Shown here one piece after another: positions 57,488 to 64,000 of a stretch of DNA of 64,000 nucleotides (positions are counted from its first letter, which is position 1; each line of letters starts with the position of its first letter). Source of the DNA: an uncultured Acinetobacter sp. (GTDB lineage: Bacteria > Pseudomonadota > Gammaproteobacteria > Pseudomonadales > Moraxellaceae); assembly GCA_913777945.1 (NCBI GenBank), contig CAJYTY010000022.1:269815-333814 (forward strand), given 5' to 3'. The notes under the pieces were generated by a model. It searched no databases and was not told the origin of the DNA. It worked only from the letters and a program-made list of their open reading frames with translations. A program made the position numbers and the translations under genes.

Positions 57488-58831
57488 TTAATCTTTGAGT
57501 TTACGAATAGATTGATCGAGTGCGCTGACCAACCAGTCGATATCGTGTTCCTGAAATGCCAGCGGTGGACGTAATTTCAGTACATTGCCATAAGGGCCAG
57601 CAACTGAGGTCAATACGCGGTGAGTATTACGTAATTCTTCAATCAGATTCAGTGCCAAGGCTTTATCTGGCGATTTACTGTCACGATCTTTCACCAGTTC
57701 AAATCCGATAAACAAGCCCGCACCGCGTACATCGCCCACACATTCATGTATATCCATGAGTTTGCTAAGTTCGGCCTGAAGTTTAGCACCCACATATTTG
57801 CTGTGTGCTTGTAAGTCTTCATCATGAATTACCTTGAGAACAGCTTGAGCTGCCGCCATCGATACTGGGTTTCCACCGAAAGTATTGAAATATGGAATAT
57901 TATCGCTAAATGCTGCCAATACATCGCTTTTGGCAAGTAGACCAGATACCGGAATTCCATTGCCCATCGGTTTACCTGTAGTAATAATATCTGGCACCAC
58001 ACCATGGCGACCGAATCCCCAAAATGAGTCTCCAGTACGTGCAAACCCAGGTTGTACTTCATCGGCAATAAATATTCCGCCATTGGCATGAACCACATCT
58101 ACTGCTTTTTTCAAAAACCCAACCGGATTTGGCATTACACCATCTGAAGAGAAAATTGAATCTGCCAGAAAGCCTGCAAACTTAATACCGTTGGCGTTCA
58201 TGTCATCGATTTGCTGTTGAATTTGCGCTGCAAACCAATCACCTAAATCATCTGCTACAATTCGGTATGCATCCGGTGCAGGAACCAAACGAGTTGTAGC
58301 TGCCAAAGCCTGACCAGAACCTAATGCAGGAGAACAGCCTGAAGTTAACTCACTGGTGCCGTGATAAGCTTCTTGCGAAACAATGATACCTGTTCCGCCA
58401 CTATATTCACGGGCAATTCGAATGGCCAAATCATTGGCTTCAGAACCTGTACACATATACATGGCACGGTCAATTTCGCTTGGTGTTGTTTTTAAAAGCT
58501 CTTCGGTGTAATTCAGAATATTTTCATGCAAATAGCGTGTATGCGTGTTGAGCATTTTCATCTGCTCATTCACTGCCTCAATAACAGCAGGATGACAATG
58601 CCCAATACTGGCTACATTATTGTATACATCGAGATATTTATGGCCCGCAGCATCCCAAAGATACTGCCCTTGGCCTTTTACCAAATGCACAGGGTTACGA
58701 TAAAATAATCGATAAGACTCACCGAGCACTTGGCTGCGTTTATCTGTTAATTTTCGGGTTTCAGCATCCAGTGCGGCTGCATGTTCTGCGCGGAAACTAT
58801 TGGTATCCATGATGGTTGAACGTGTAACCAT
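57488..58831 (-). CDS. Class-III PLP enzyme, putative ethanolamine-phosphate phospho-lyase
   Basis: A 447-residue class-III aminotransferase-fold protein. It has 'YLDVYNNVASIGHCHPAVIEA', 'NTHTRYLHENILNYTEELL', 'TGSEANDLAIRIAREYSGG', 'IADEVQPGFARTGDSFWGFG' and the PLP lysine in 'DIITTGKPMGNGIPVSG', with 'YFNTFGGNPVSMA'. This pattern matches animal ETNPPL (AGXT2L1) far better than true transaminases. ETNPPL cleaves phosphoethanolamine to acetaldehyde, ammonia and phosphate. The start at 58831 follows AGGAGT. Its promoter shares the operator motif of the ethanolamine permease/kinase. Phosphohydroxylysine lyase is the alternative. Confidence 0.82.
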   Translation of the reverse strand: MVTRSTIMDTNSFRAEHAAALDAETRKLTDKRSQVLGESYRLFYRNPVHLVKGQGQYLWDAAGHKYLDVYNNVASIGHCHPAVIEAVNEQMKMLNTHTRYLHENILNYTEELLKTTPSEIDRAMYMCTGSEANDLAIRIAREYSGGTGIIVSQEAYHGTSELTSGCSPALGSGQALAATTRLVPAPDAYRIVADDLGDWFAAQIQQQIDDMNANGIKFAGFLADSIFSSDGVMPNPVGFLKKAVDVVHANGGIFIADEVQPGFARTGDSFWGFGRHGVVPDIITTGKPMGNGIPVSGLLAKSDVLAAFSDNIPYFNTFGGNPVSMAAAQAVLKVIHDEDLQAHSKYVGAKLQAELSKLMDIHECVGDVRGAGLFIGFELVKDRDSKSPDKALALNLIEELRNTHRVLTSVAGPYGNVLKLRPPLAFQEHDIDWLVSALDQSIRKLKD

Positions 58832-58950
58832 GAATGACTCCTGTATTTAAATAATTCAAAATGGCACACTTGAAATCGAATCAAATCCGGCCATGTTCTT
58901 TCGAATGTATATATCGCTGTTTGACTTATATTGTTCAAGTTTGAGAAAAG

Positions 58951-58991
58951 AAACTTGACACTAAAGCGCGAAAGTTGTCATTTGATGTCAA
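58951..58991. promoter_or_regulatory. Shared split operator upstream of the phospho-lyase gene
   Basis: AAACTTGAC, 17 nt, GTCATTTGA, one base, GTCAA: the same blocks and spacing as at 52162-52202, about 6.8 kb away. It lies 120-160 bp upstream of the phospho-lyase start and at the left edge of the AT-rich island. It may bind the regulator common to the ethanolamine genes. Confidence 0.7.
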
Positions 58992-59130
58992 ATTAGCGAA
59001 TTCAATGTATGGTCGGATTGCTGTATGCTTCAGCAAACTACTACGTATCGCATCTAACACTAGAATGTCATACTAATCAAAATAACTATCTTACAAATAA
59101 TGGTATGAATTAAATCGTGAGGATATTCGT

Positions 59131-59374
59131 ATGCAATTGTTTTATCTTAATTCTAAAGATAAAAATGTGTTTTATAATAAAGCAAAAACAAGTTCACTTT
59201 TGTTCATCTTATAATTCATGCGGTAGATGTATAGCCTATACTTGGCAAAAGGGTAGCTTTCGTTGTGACAGATTTACAAAATGGCTTTATACAGAGACAG
59301 GAAATGGGAACTTAGGTGGAAATACTCCTAACGGTACTTTTAATAGCGCTCTTCTAACGATAACTCGTGCATAA
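59131..59374 (+). pseudogene. Truncated or frameshifted exported-protein remnant
   Basis: An ATG at 59131 with GAGGA upstream opens 'MQLFYLNSKDKNVFYNKAKT...' but stops after 27 codons. Another frame then stays open to a TAA at 59372 and ends 'FTKWLYTETGNGNLGGNTPN' and 'GTFNSALLTITRA', which looks like the C-terminus of an exported domain. A perfect terminator follows. This suggests a real gene end with its body lost or frameshifted. Family not recognised. Confidence 0.35.
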
Positions 59375-59384
59375 TTTTTAATAT

Positions 59385-59417
59385 ATTCCTCATTAAATCA
59401 TAATGAGGAATTCTTTT
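59385..59417 (+). terminator. Perfect rho-independent terminator in the island
   Basis: ATTCCTCATTA pairs exactly with TAATGAGGAAT around AATCA, followed by TCTTTT, 11 bp after the truncated ORF's stop. Confidence 0.85.
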
Positions 59418-59435
59418 AACATTGATAGATTACTT

Positions 59436-60365
59436 ATGAAAAAAAATATTCTGTATGTCTTATTATCCTTTACTATTTTAACCATATTCATATTTTTTAT
59501 AAAAGAAGATTCAACTGATCAAGGTTCTGAAAGTCTACCAGCACTTAAAGCAAAAAGTTCTGAAAGTATGTATCAAGATAAAATTATGAATGACATACAG
59601 GTAAGACAAAATACTCAAAAACTTAATGTTCCATTATGGTCACAAAAAATTATTGATGTTAATGAAAATTCACAATACAGCCGTATTGAAAAAGTTAAAG
59701 AGCTAAACGACTTATTAAATAAAAATAAAAATGATCCGGCAGCAGTTAGAGAAATTTTATCTCAGTTAGCGAATCTGAATCCAATTGAAGCAGTGGATGA
59801 TATTCTTCCTTTCTTAAAAAGTAATAACCCTATCGTTCAAAGTGCTGCTCTCGGTGCACTTAGTAATGCGTCTTTACTAACAGAAGAAGAACATGAACTT
59901 AAAAAAACACTCCCAGAAAATAATCAAATAAGATCTAAAATATCTAAAGAAGTTAATGAGTTAAAGAAAAACCCAAATATATCCACCGAAGTGAAACAGA
60001 CTATTGTATCCTCTTATATGTCTACTAACCCTTCTATTGAGGATATAAAAGCAATGATTAAGAGTATTCTCAATGAGCAAAATATAACGGCAAATGAATC
60101 ATCTTATATAGCTACCACCATTCTCAACGGAATGGATTCAACAAATACTATTTCTACAATTATGAGTAAAAATGAAATAATAAAAGACGCGATTATAATG
60201 AGTATTTGTAGCAGTATTATCAATAATCCAGACATATTAAATGTATTGAATCCAATCCAAAAAGAAGAACTTTATACATTTATTCAAAAAAATCCTCCAA
60301 CTTCGCATAATGATGATTTTAGTTCTAAAAATGATATTTGGAAAAATACTTTAAATAGATTTTAA
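59436..60365 (+). CDS. Membrane-anchored helical protein of unknown function
   Basis: A 309-residue protein with an N-terminal TM or signal anchor ('MKKNILYVLLSFTILTIFIF') and a large extracytoplasmic part. Middle residues (about 95-150) read like one HEAT-type unit: 'AAVREILSQLANLNPIEAVDDILPFLKSNNPIVQSAALGALSN' (quoted in part). The rest is helical, Asn/Ser/Lys-rich. The shape resembles dedicated periplasmic chaperones/foldases, but no family is recognised. ATG 59403 is rejected because it lies inside the terminator hairpin. Strongly AT-rich, likely transferred. Confidence 0.6.
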   Translation: MKKNILYVLLSFTILTIFIFFIKEDSTDQGSESLPALKAKSSESMYQDKIMNDIQVRQNTQKLNVPLWSQKIIDVNENSQYSRIEKVKELNDLLNKNKNDPAAVREILSQLANLNPIEAVDDILPFLKSNNPIVQSAALGALSNASLLTEEEHELKKTLPENNQIRSKISKEVNELKKNPNISTEVKQTIVSSYMSTNPSIEDIKAMIKSILNEQNITANESSYIATTILNGMDSTNTISTIMSKNEIIKDAIIMSICSSIINNPDILNVLNPIQKEELYTFIQKNPPTSHNDDFSSKNDIWKNTLNRF

Positions 60366-60906
60366 ATAATTAACATCCAAAACTCATACCGCGATATTGC
60401 TTAGGTTTTAGGTTCTCTATTTCTTTTTATCGTTCCTTCATCTGGACGATATTCGTTTTAATATTTCCAATGTCTCGAGAAAATTCAGCTGAGCTTTGAC
60501 TACTTCCGACGAGACTGAATGCTTTATGGTTGAGATTCTTTCTAGCAATTCTTTGTTAAAGCCAACAAAGACTAAACCAAAATATAAAATCGAAATTGTT
60601 AACTTTATCTTTTGTACAGATGTAGTGAACGAATAAAGAAGTGCTGTAAATTTTTGAGTAATAGTAATTTTTTAAATTTTTAAATTTGTGTCATAGGACA
60701 AATCTCTTAGGATAAGATTTGACTGCCATATAAGGCTTTGTGTGAATATCTTTACGAGTTGCTAGCTCTACAGAGCTTTTATTAAACAACTCTTCTAACC
60801 ATCATTTAAGTGTAAATCCAAAAAATGTAAGTTGAATGCCCTTATGGAAACAAGGACTTTGCATTTAAATTAGATAAAAAACTTATTTTTCTATTTTACT
60901 AGTAAT
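60366..60906. other. 541-bp AT-rich stretch with one degraded frame
   Basis: No intact gene. A minus-strand frame at 60438-60690 looks like the remains of a membrane protein (see separate entry). The remainder up to the leftward two-TM gene is low complexity. Confidence 0.45.
60438..60690 (-). pseudogene. Remnant of a membrane protein gene
   Basis: One minus-strand frame, ending TGA at 60438, is open for about 80 codons. It has a hydrophobic segment ('LTISILYFGLVFVGF') followed by a charged helix ('NKELLERISTIKHSVSSEVV', then 'KAQLNFLETLEILKRISS'). It lacks a start codon because a TAA at 60693-60695 interrupts the frame, so it is probably a decayed 3' end. No family recognised. Confidence 0.3.
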
Positions 60907-61158
60907 CTACAAATTATTTTTAAGTTTATAGAATCTGTATTCTGGATAAATTAAACCAATTACAAATAAGATAGAAAAACCAACCCATAAAATCAAGGTC
61001 ATCATTTTTACTTGTTCTTCATTCCATGAGCTAGATTCTGTATCTAAAAAAAAGATACTTTTCCAACCCTTAATATAACTAGCCCCACCCCATGAAAGAA
61101 TCCACTTACAAACCAAGCTAAAACATAAATAAATTAATATCCATAGAGAAGTAGACAT
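60907..61158 (-). CDS. Two-TM small membrane protein, possible immunity-like partner
   Basis: An 83-residue protein with an N-terminal TM ('MSTSLWILIYLCFSLVCKWI'), a polar loop ('DTESSSWNEEQVKMMT') and a second TM ('LILWVGFSILFVIGLIY'), ending 'YRFYKLKNNL'. It starts 3 bp after the stop of the upstream secreted protein, so the two are translationally coupled. Pairing of a small membrane protein with a secreted one is the layout of toxin/immunity systems, but no direct evidence exists here. Confidence 0.55.
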   Translation of the reverse strand: MSTSLWILIYLCFSLVCKWILSWGGASYIKGWKSIFFLDTESSSWNEEQVKMMTLILWVGFSILFVIGLIYPEYRFYKLKNNL

Positions 61159-61161
61159 TCG

Positions 61162-62046
61162 TTAGATTCCTAGTGATGCCATCTCTAATGCAGATCTATT
61201 ATTTGCTGCTACATTTATACAAGCTTTATAAACTGGTTGAGCACCGCTTAATCCAGCTAAATAAGGAATGATTTCATAAAAATAATCTTTCAAATAATCT
61301 AATCCTGGTTTTATAAAATATGATGTACCAGGAATTATGTCTCCAACACAAGCTGGTTTTGGAACCAAATTAAAATTTGCAGAACAGGCAAGAATTGATT
61401 TTACTGTATTAGAAATGACAACCCCCACGTCATTATTCATATCTAATGAGTTAGCTATACTTTGTGTCCATATCTTAGAGGCAACCTCACGTGCAGCAGC
61501 TTGAGCTGGATTATCGGACGCAATGGCATATGTTTGAACTGTACGGGATGTTGGGCTAGAACACCCTAACCCATTACCACCATTATATTTCAGAACACTA
61601 TTATTCGAGTTTACAAACTCAACTTTTACATTCGGATAATGCTTTGTAAAGACTTGGATTGTGGGATGAAGTACCGTTGAACACGACTTATCATTTGTAA
61701 AATATCTGACAGTGTGTTTTTGTGAATTATAGTGAGCTGCGTAAATACGACCATCTGCATACAAAGTCATTGCAGAAGCATCACTACCTGCTTTTGTTCT
61801 ACCTTCAGAATAAATAGCTTTTGCCATTTTTAACTTATATGGTGTTGATAAAACTTCAAAATTTTTCGAAAATTTAATGTAATCTTCGCCTAATACAGCC
61901 GCTAATTCATTCTGAATATGTGAGTCACTATCAATCTTAGATAACGTAGATGGATTTTCTAGATATGGATTTAAATTTAAATTTCCAGCAAAACTAAATG
62001 ATGGTATAGATAATAATAATACTAAATATAAACTCTTATATTTCAT
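61162..62046 (-). CDS. Secreted protein of unknown function
   Basis: A 294-residue protein with a Sec signal peptide (about 1-20, 'LYLVLLLSIPSFSFAGN'). The N-domain (about 40-130) reads 'IQNELAAVLGEDYIKFSKNF', then 'MTLYADGRIYAAHYNSQKHT', a pattern reminiscent of periplasmic immunity or lysozyme-inhibitor-like proteins ('YADGRIYAA'). The C-terminal part has several cysteines ('ILACSANFNLVPKPAC', 'VYKACINVA') that may form disulfides. No catalytic motif identified. Adjacent to an IS remnant and co-operonic with a two-TM protein. Clearly AT-rich. Confidence 0.6.
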   Translation of the reverse strand: MKYKSLYLVLLLSIPSFSFAGNLNLNPYLENPSTLSKIDSDSHIQNELAAVLGEDYIKFSKNFEVLSTPYKLKMAKAIYSEGRTKAGSDASAMTLYADGRIYAAHYNSQKHTVRYFTNDKSCSTVLHPTIQVFTKHYPNVKVEFVNSNNSVLKYNGGNGLGCSSPTSRTVQTYAIASDNPAQAAAREVASKIWTQSIANSLDMNNDVGVVISNTVKSILACSANFNLVPKPACVGDIIPGTSYFIKPGLDYLKDYFYEIIPYLAGLSGAQPVYKACINVAANNRSALEMASLGI

Positions 62047-62067
62047 AATTTTCCCTATTTTAATTTT

Positions 62068-62779
62068 GGGGATCAGGAAGTTAAAGAAAATTATTACGAA
62101 TTAATTTAAGCAAATCGAGGTATAAATTACAATACCAATGATTGAAGCAATACTCCTTTTCTTTAAGATGCAAATAAAATATCTTTTTGTCAATTCTATT
62201 AAATTTACTGAGTCGCTTTTTAACATAGTTCCAGAATGATTCTATGCCGCTAATATGACGCTCAGCATTAGCAAATTCATTGTCTCCATGATTAACTCCT
62301 AGATATTTACCAAAACCAATTTCAACTAGACCATCATAGCCTCTCCAGCCTATTGCATAAGTCACTGAACAAGCTCAATATGTCCACGAATAATACCTTT
62401 TAGCGTAGCTTGGGAGCAGTGAGGGACAATTCCTTTATATAAATTCCTACCCCGTTTGAGTAGTCCAAAAACAACGGTTTTACCTAATGCACCTCGACCG
62501 TGCTTACCTCGTACACGATTGACTCAGAAATAGAATTCATCCAGTTCAACAACATCATTGAAAAGAGATATTTGTTCATACTAAATAGTATTTTTTACGC
62601 AATTTGATGTAAGTTGTATTGATAGTACGCACTGAAGTACTGGTGAGTTTAGCAGTGTCTGAAGCAGTAAAATCCACGGCAAAAAAGCGAATGATCTACC
62701 TGAATTTTGCTTGTGTGATTCTTGAACGGGAATAGTATCTGTTTTTGCTTTCATATAAAATCGCTTTCTGAGCCGATAC
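62068..62779 (-). pseudogene. Degraded IS1595-family (ISXO2-like) transposase
   Basis: Read leftward, the frames show 'YYSRSRITQAKFR', then 'FFAVDFTASDTAKLTSTSVR', 'VNRVRGKHGRGALGKTVVFG', 'LVEIGFGKYLGVNHGDNEFA' and 'NAERHISGIESFWNYVKKRL', the order typical of ISXO2-type DDE transposases (DEFYF, HGDNEF, SFW). Stop codons occur after 'AKFR', after 'DEFYF' and after 'IELVQ', and frames shift, so the element is dead. A terminal motif GGGGATCAGGAAG lies at 62068-62080; the other end is not evident. Confidence 0.8.
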
Positions 62780-62814
62780 AAAAAAACGCCACGTGCATGA
62801 ACGCGCGGCGTTTT
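62779..62814 (-). terminator. Terminator of the cat operon (after catD)
   Basis: On the minus strand AACGCCGCGCG...GCACGTGGCGTT forms an imperfect stem ended by TTTTTT. It lies about 50 bp beyond the catD stop and next to the dead transposase. Confidence 0.75.
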
Positions 62815-62864
62815 GAAAATTCATAGATAAAGGTTTAAAATCTCTATCTGTCAAAAAGATTAAA

Positions 62865-63668
62865 TCAATTGAAGCGCTTCATTACTGCTTCGACTGCGTG
62901 ATTAAATGCCTGTGGCTGTTCCACATTCGAAATATGCGATGCCTCCAGCACTTCAAGTGTCGAATGTACAATATGCTCACATAAAAACTGACCATCGGCC
63001 ACTGTGGTCACTGGATCTTGTGCACCAGCAATCACCAGTACCGGTATGCTTATACGTTGCAGTTGAGGGCGCACATCGGCTTCTGCCAACGCTTCACAAC
63101 AACTGGCATAGCCTTCGGCACTACCTTGAGCTAAATCATGACTCAGCTTTTCTACAATTTCTGGTGAGTCTTTAATAAAGCCTGGCGTAAACCAGCGTGT
63201 TGCCGCAGTTTGAGCAACCGGCGTTAACCCTTGCTCACGCACCAATTGCGCACGTGCTTGCCAAGCTTGAGCTTCTCCAATTTTTGCTGCGGTGTTGGCT
63301 ACAATCACCTGATTAAAACGCTCAGGAAAATGTATTGCCAGCCATTGTCCGGTTAAACCACCCATCGAAATTCCACAAAACGTAGCTTGAGGAATTTGCA
63401 AATGATCAAGCAATGCAATTACATCGGTACCTAGCTGATCAATGCGATAAGGGCCAACAGGTGTCGATGATGCACCATAACCACGCGTGTCGTAGCAAAT
63501 GACAAAATACTTGTCCTGAAAATACGCTATCTGCTGTTGCCACATACTCAGGTTGGTACCCAACGAATTTGAAAAGATCAGTGCAGGACGATCCGCCTGA
63601 CCGAATGTTGCATAATTGAGAGCAACATCCTGCGCCGTTAGTGTGTCTTTAAAGTGAAATACTGGCAT
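62865..63668 (-). CDS. catD: 3-oxoadipate enol-lactonase
   Basis: A 267-residue alpha/beta hydrolase matching PcaD/CatD. It has 'PALIFSNSLGTNLSMWQQQI' (oxyanion), 'YDTRGYGASSTPVGPYRIDQ', the nucleophile elbow 'FCGISMGGLTGQWLAIHFPE', and Asp/His in 'IAGAQDPVTTVADGQF' and 'ASHISNVEQP'. It hydrolyses 3-oxoadipate enol-lactone in the beta-ketoadipate pathway for aromatic degradation. The order thiolase-lactonase with no pcaB, K, C, H or G nearby fits the catBCIJFD operon end rather than the pca operon. A 9-bp gap follows catF. Confidence 0.85.
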   Translation of the reverse strand: MPVFHFKDTLTAQDVALNYATFGQADRPALIFSNSLGTNLSMWQQQIAYFQDKYFVICYDTRGYGASSTPVGPYRIDQLGTDVIALLDHLQIPQATFCGISMGGLTGQWLAIHFPERFNQVIVANTAAKIGEAQAWQARAQLVREQGLTPVAQTAATRWFTPGFIKDSPEIVEKLSHDLAQGSAEGYASCCEALAEADVRPQLQRISIPVLVIAGAQDPVTTVADGQFLCEHIVHSTLEVLEASHISNVEQPQAFNHAVEAVMKRFN

Positions 63669-63677
63669 ATTTATTCC

Positions 63678-64000
63678 TTAAACCCGCTCAATAATAAGCG
63701 CAATTCCCTGACCCACGCCGATACACATCGAACACAGCCCATACTTACCGCCCGACTGTTCCAGCTGGTTTAAAGCCGTCGTCACCAGACGCGCACCAGA
63801 TGCACCCAATGGATGACCCAGTGCAATTGCACCGCCATTCGGATTCACCCGTGCATCGTCATCTGCCAGCCCCAAGTCTCGGGTACAGGCCAGTGCCTGT
63901 GCAGCAAAGGCTTCGTTCAGCTCAATCACATCCATCTGATCAAGCGTCAGATTGGCCTGCTTGAGCAGCTTTTTGATCGCCGGTGCCGGTGCGAAGCCCA
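63678..64000 (-). CDS. catF: 3-oxoadipyl-CoA thiolase (C-terminal part, gene runs off the right edge)
   Basis: The last 107 residues are inside the window. They show '[20 protein letters not shown]', '[20 protein letters not shown]', the thiolase His motif '[20 protein letters not shown]' and the Cys active-site segment '[17 protein letters not shown]'. This matches PcaF/CatF beta-ketoadipyl-CoA thiolase, which cleaves 3-oxoadipyl-CoA to succinyl-CoA and acetyl-CoA. The gene name follows the position directly before catD. The N-terminal domain and start lie to the right. Confidence 0.85.
   Translation of the reverse strand, partial: GFAPAPAIKKLLKQANLTLDQMDVIELNEAFAAQALACTRDLGLADDDARVNPNGGAIALGHPLGASGARLVTTALNQLEQSGGKYGLCSMCIGVGQGIALIIERV

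Larger units (their letters stand above)
58832..59435. other. Promoter region and start of an AT-rich accessory island
   Basis: It holds the leftward phospho-lyase promoter, the shared operator (58951-58991), a truncated ORF (59131-59374) and a perfect terminator (59385-59417). The sequence becomes distinctly more AT-rich after about 59040. Confidence 0.55.

Noticed and set aside
59403..59435. ATG at 59403 as start of the anchored protein
   Set aside because: It lies inside a perfect terminator hairpin and lacks a ribosome site; ATG 59436 begins the hydrophobic anchor directly.
62865..64000. pca operon assignment (pcaF-pcaD)
   Set aside because: In the Acinetobacter pca operon pcaB lies between F and D and other pca genes follow D; here D ends the unit, as in catBCIJFD. 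The enzymes are isofunctional, so the name rests on gene order.

Overview
The window looks like chromosomal DNA of an Acinetobacter or close Moraxellaceae relative. It has moderate to low GC and compact gene order. A catF-catD pair at the right edge is in the order of the Acinetobacter catBCIJFD operon. There are many Acinetobacter-type singletons (GlnD-DapC, an SfnB-type sulfur locus, TonB receptors). I saw no rRNA, tRNA, CRISPR array or intact prophage.

Left part (1-10.5 kb): the 5' end of an amino-acid ABC transporter binding protein, a glutathione transferase, and a six-gene operon (1928-8352). That operon encodes two SfnB/DszC-like flavin monooxygenases, a DszA/NtaA-like monooxygenase and a MetQNI-type importer, and reads as an organosulfur uptake and desulfurization unit. 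It is followed by ychF and a Fur-box-controlled superoxide dismutase with a small membrane ORF behind it. 10.5-24 kb: a LysR regulator divergent from an exported DJ-1/PfpI protein, yqhD and a quinone oxidoreductase (carbonyl/electrophile defence). Then come small exported proteins, a tautomerase lacking Pro1, purT-glnD-dapC and a siderophore receptor. 24-38 kb: lysE, araC, gpx, msrB, an alaA with an extra N-terminal domain, periplasmic asparaginase, dnaE-trmJ-cysE and two lipoproteins. 38-50.6 kb: a TenA-like protein, a diguanylate cyclase, queH, an esterase, and a purine-type unit (NMT1-like ABC importer plus 8-oxoguanine-deaminase-like amidohydrolase) with a long structured leader and a divergent GntR regulator. 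A DUF2946-like protein plus TonB receptor follows.

50.7-58.8 kb appears to hold a dispersed ethanolamine pathway: an Eat-type permease, an APH-fold kinase and a class-III PLP enzyme resembling ethanolamine-phosphate phospho-lyase. The divergent permease/kinase promoter region and the phospho-lyase promoter share a conserved split motif (AAACTTGAC-N17-GTCATTTGA-N-GTCAA) with identical spacing, which ties the genes into one regulon from sequence alone. A lipoprotein HAD phosphatase, an AraC regulator and an alcohol dehydrogenase/HxlR pair lie between them. This is the most interesting system in the window.

58.9-62.85 kb is an AT-rich accessory island. It holds a truncated gene end with a perfect terminator, an unknown membrane-anchored helical protein, a degraded ORF, a secreted protein plus two-TM protein pair, and a dead IS1595-family transposase. 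It abuts the end of the cat operon (catD, partial catF), which runs off the right edge.
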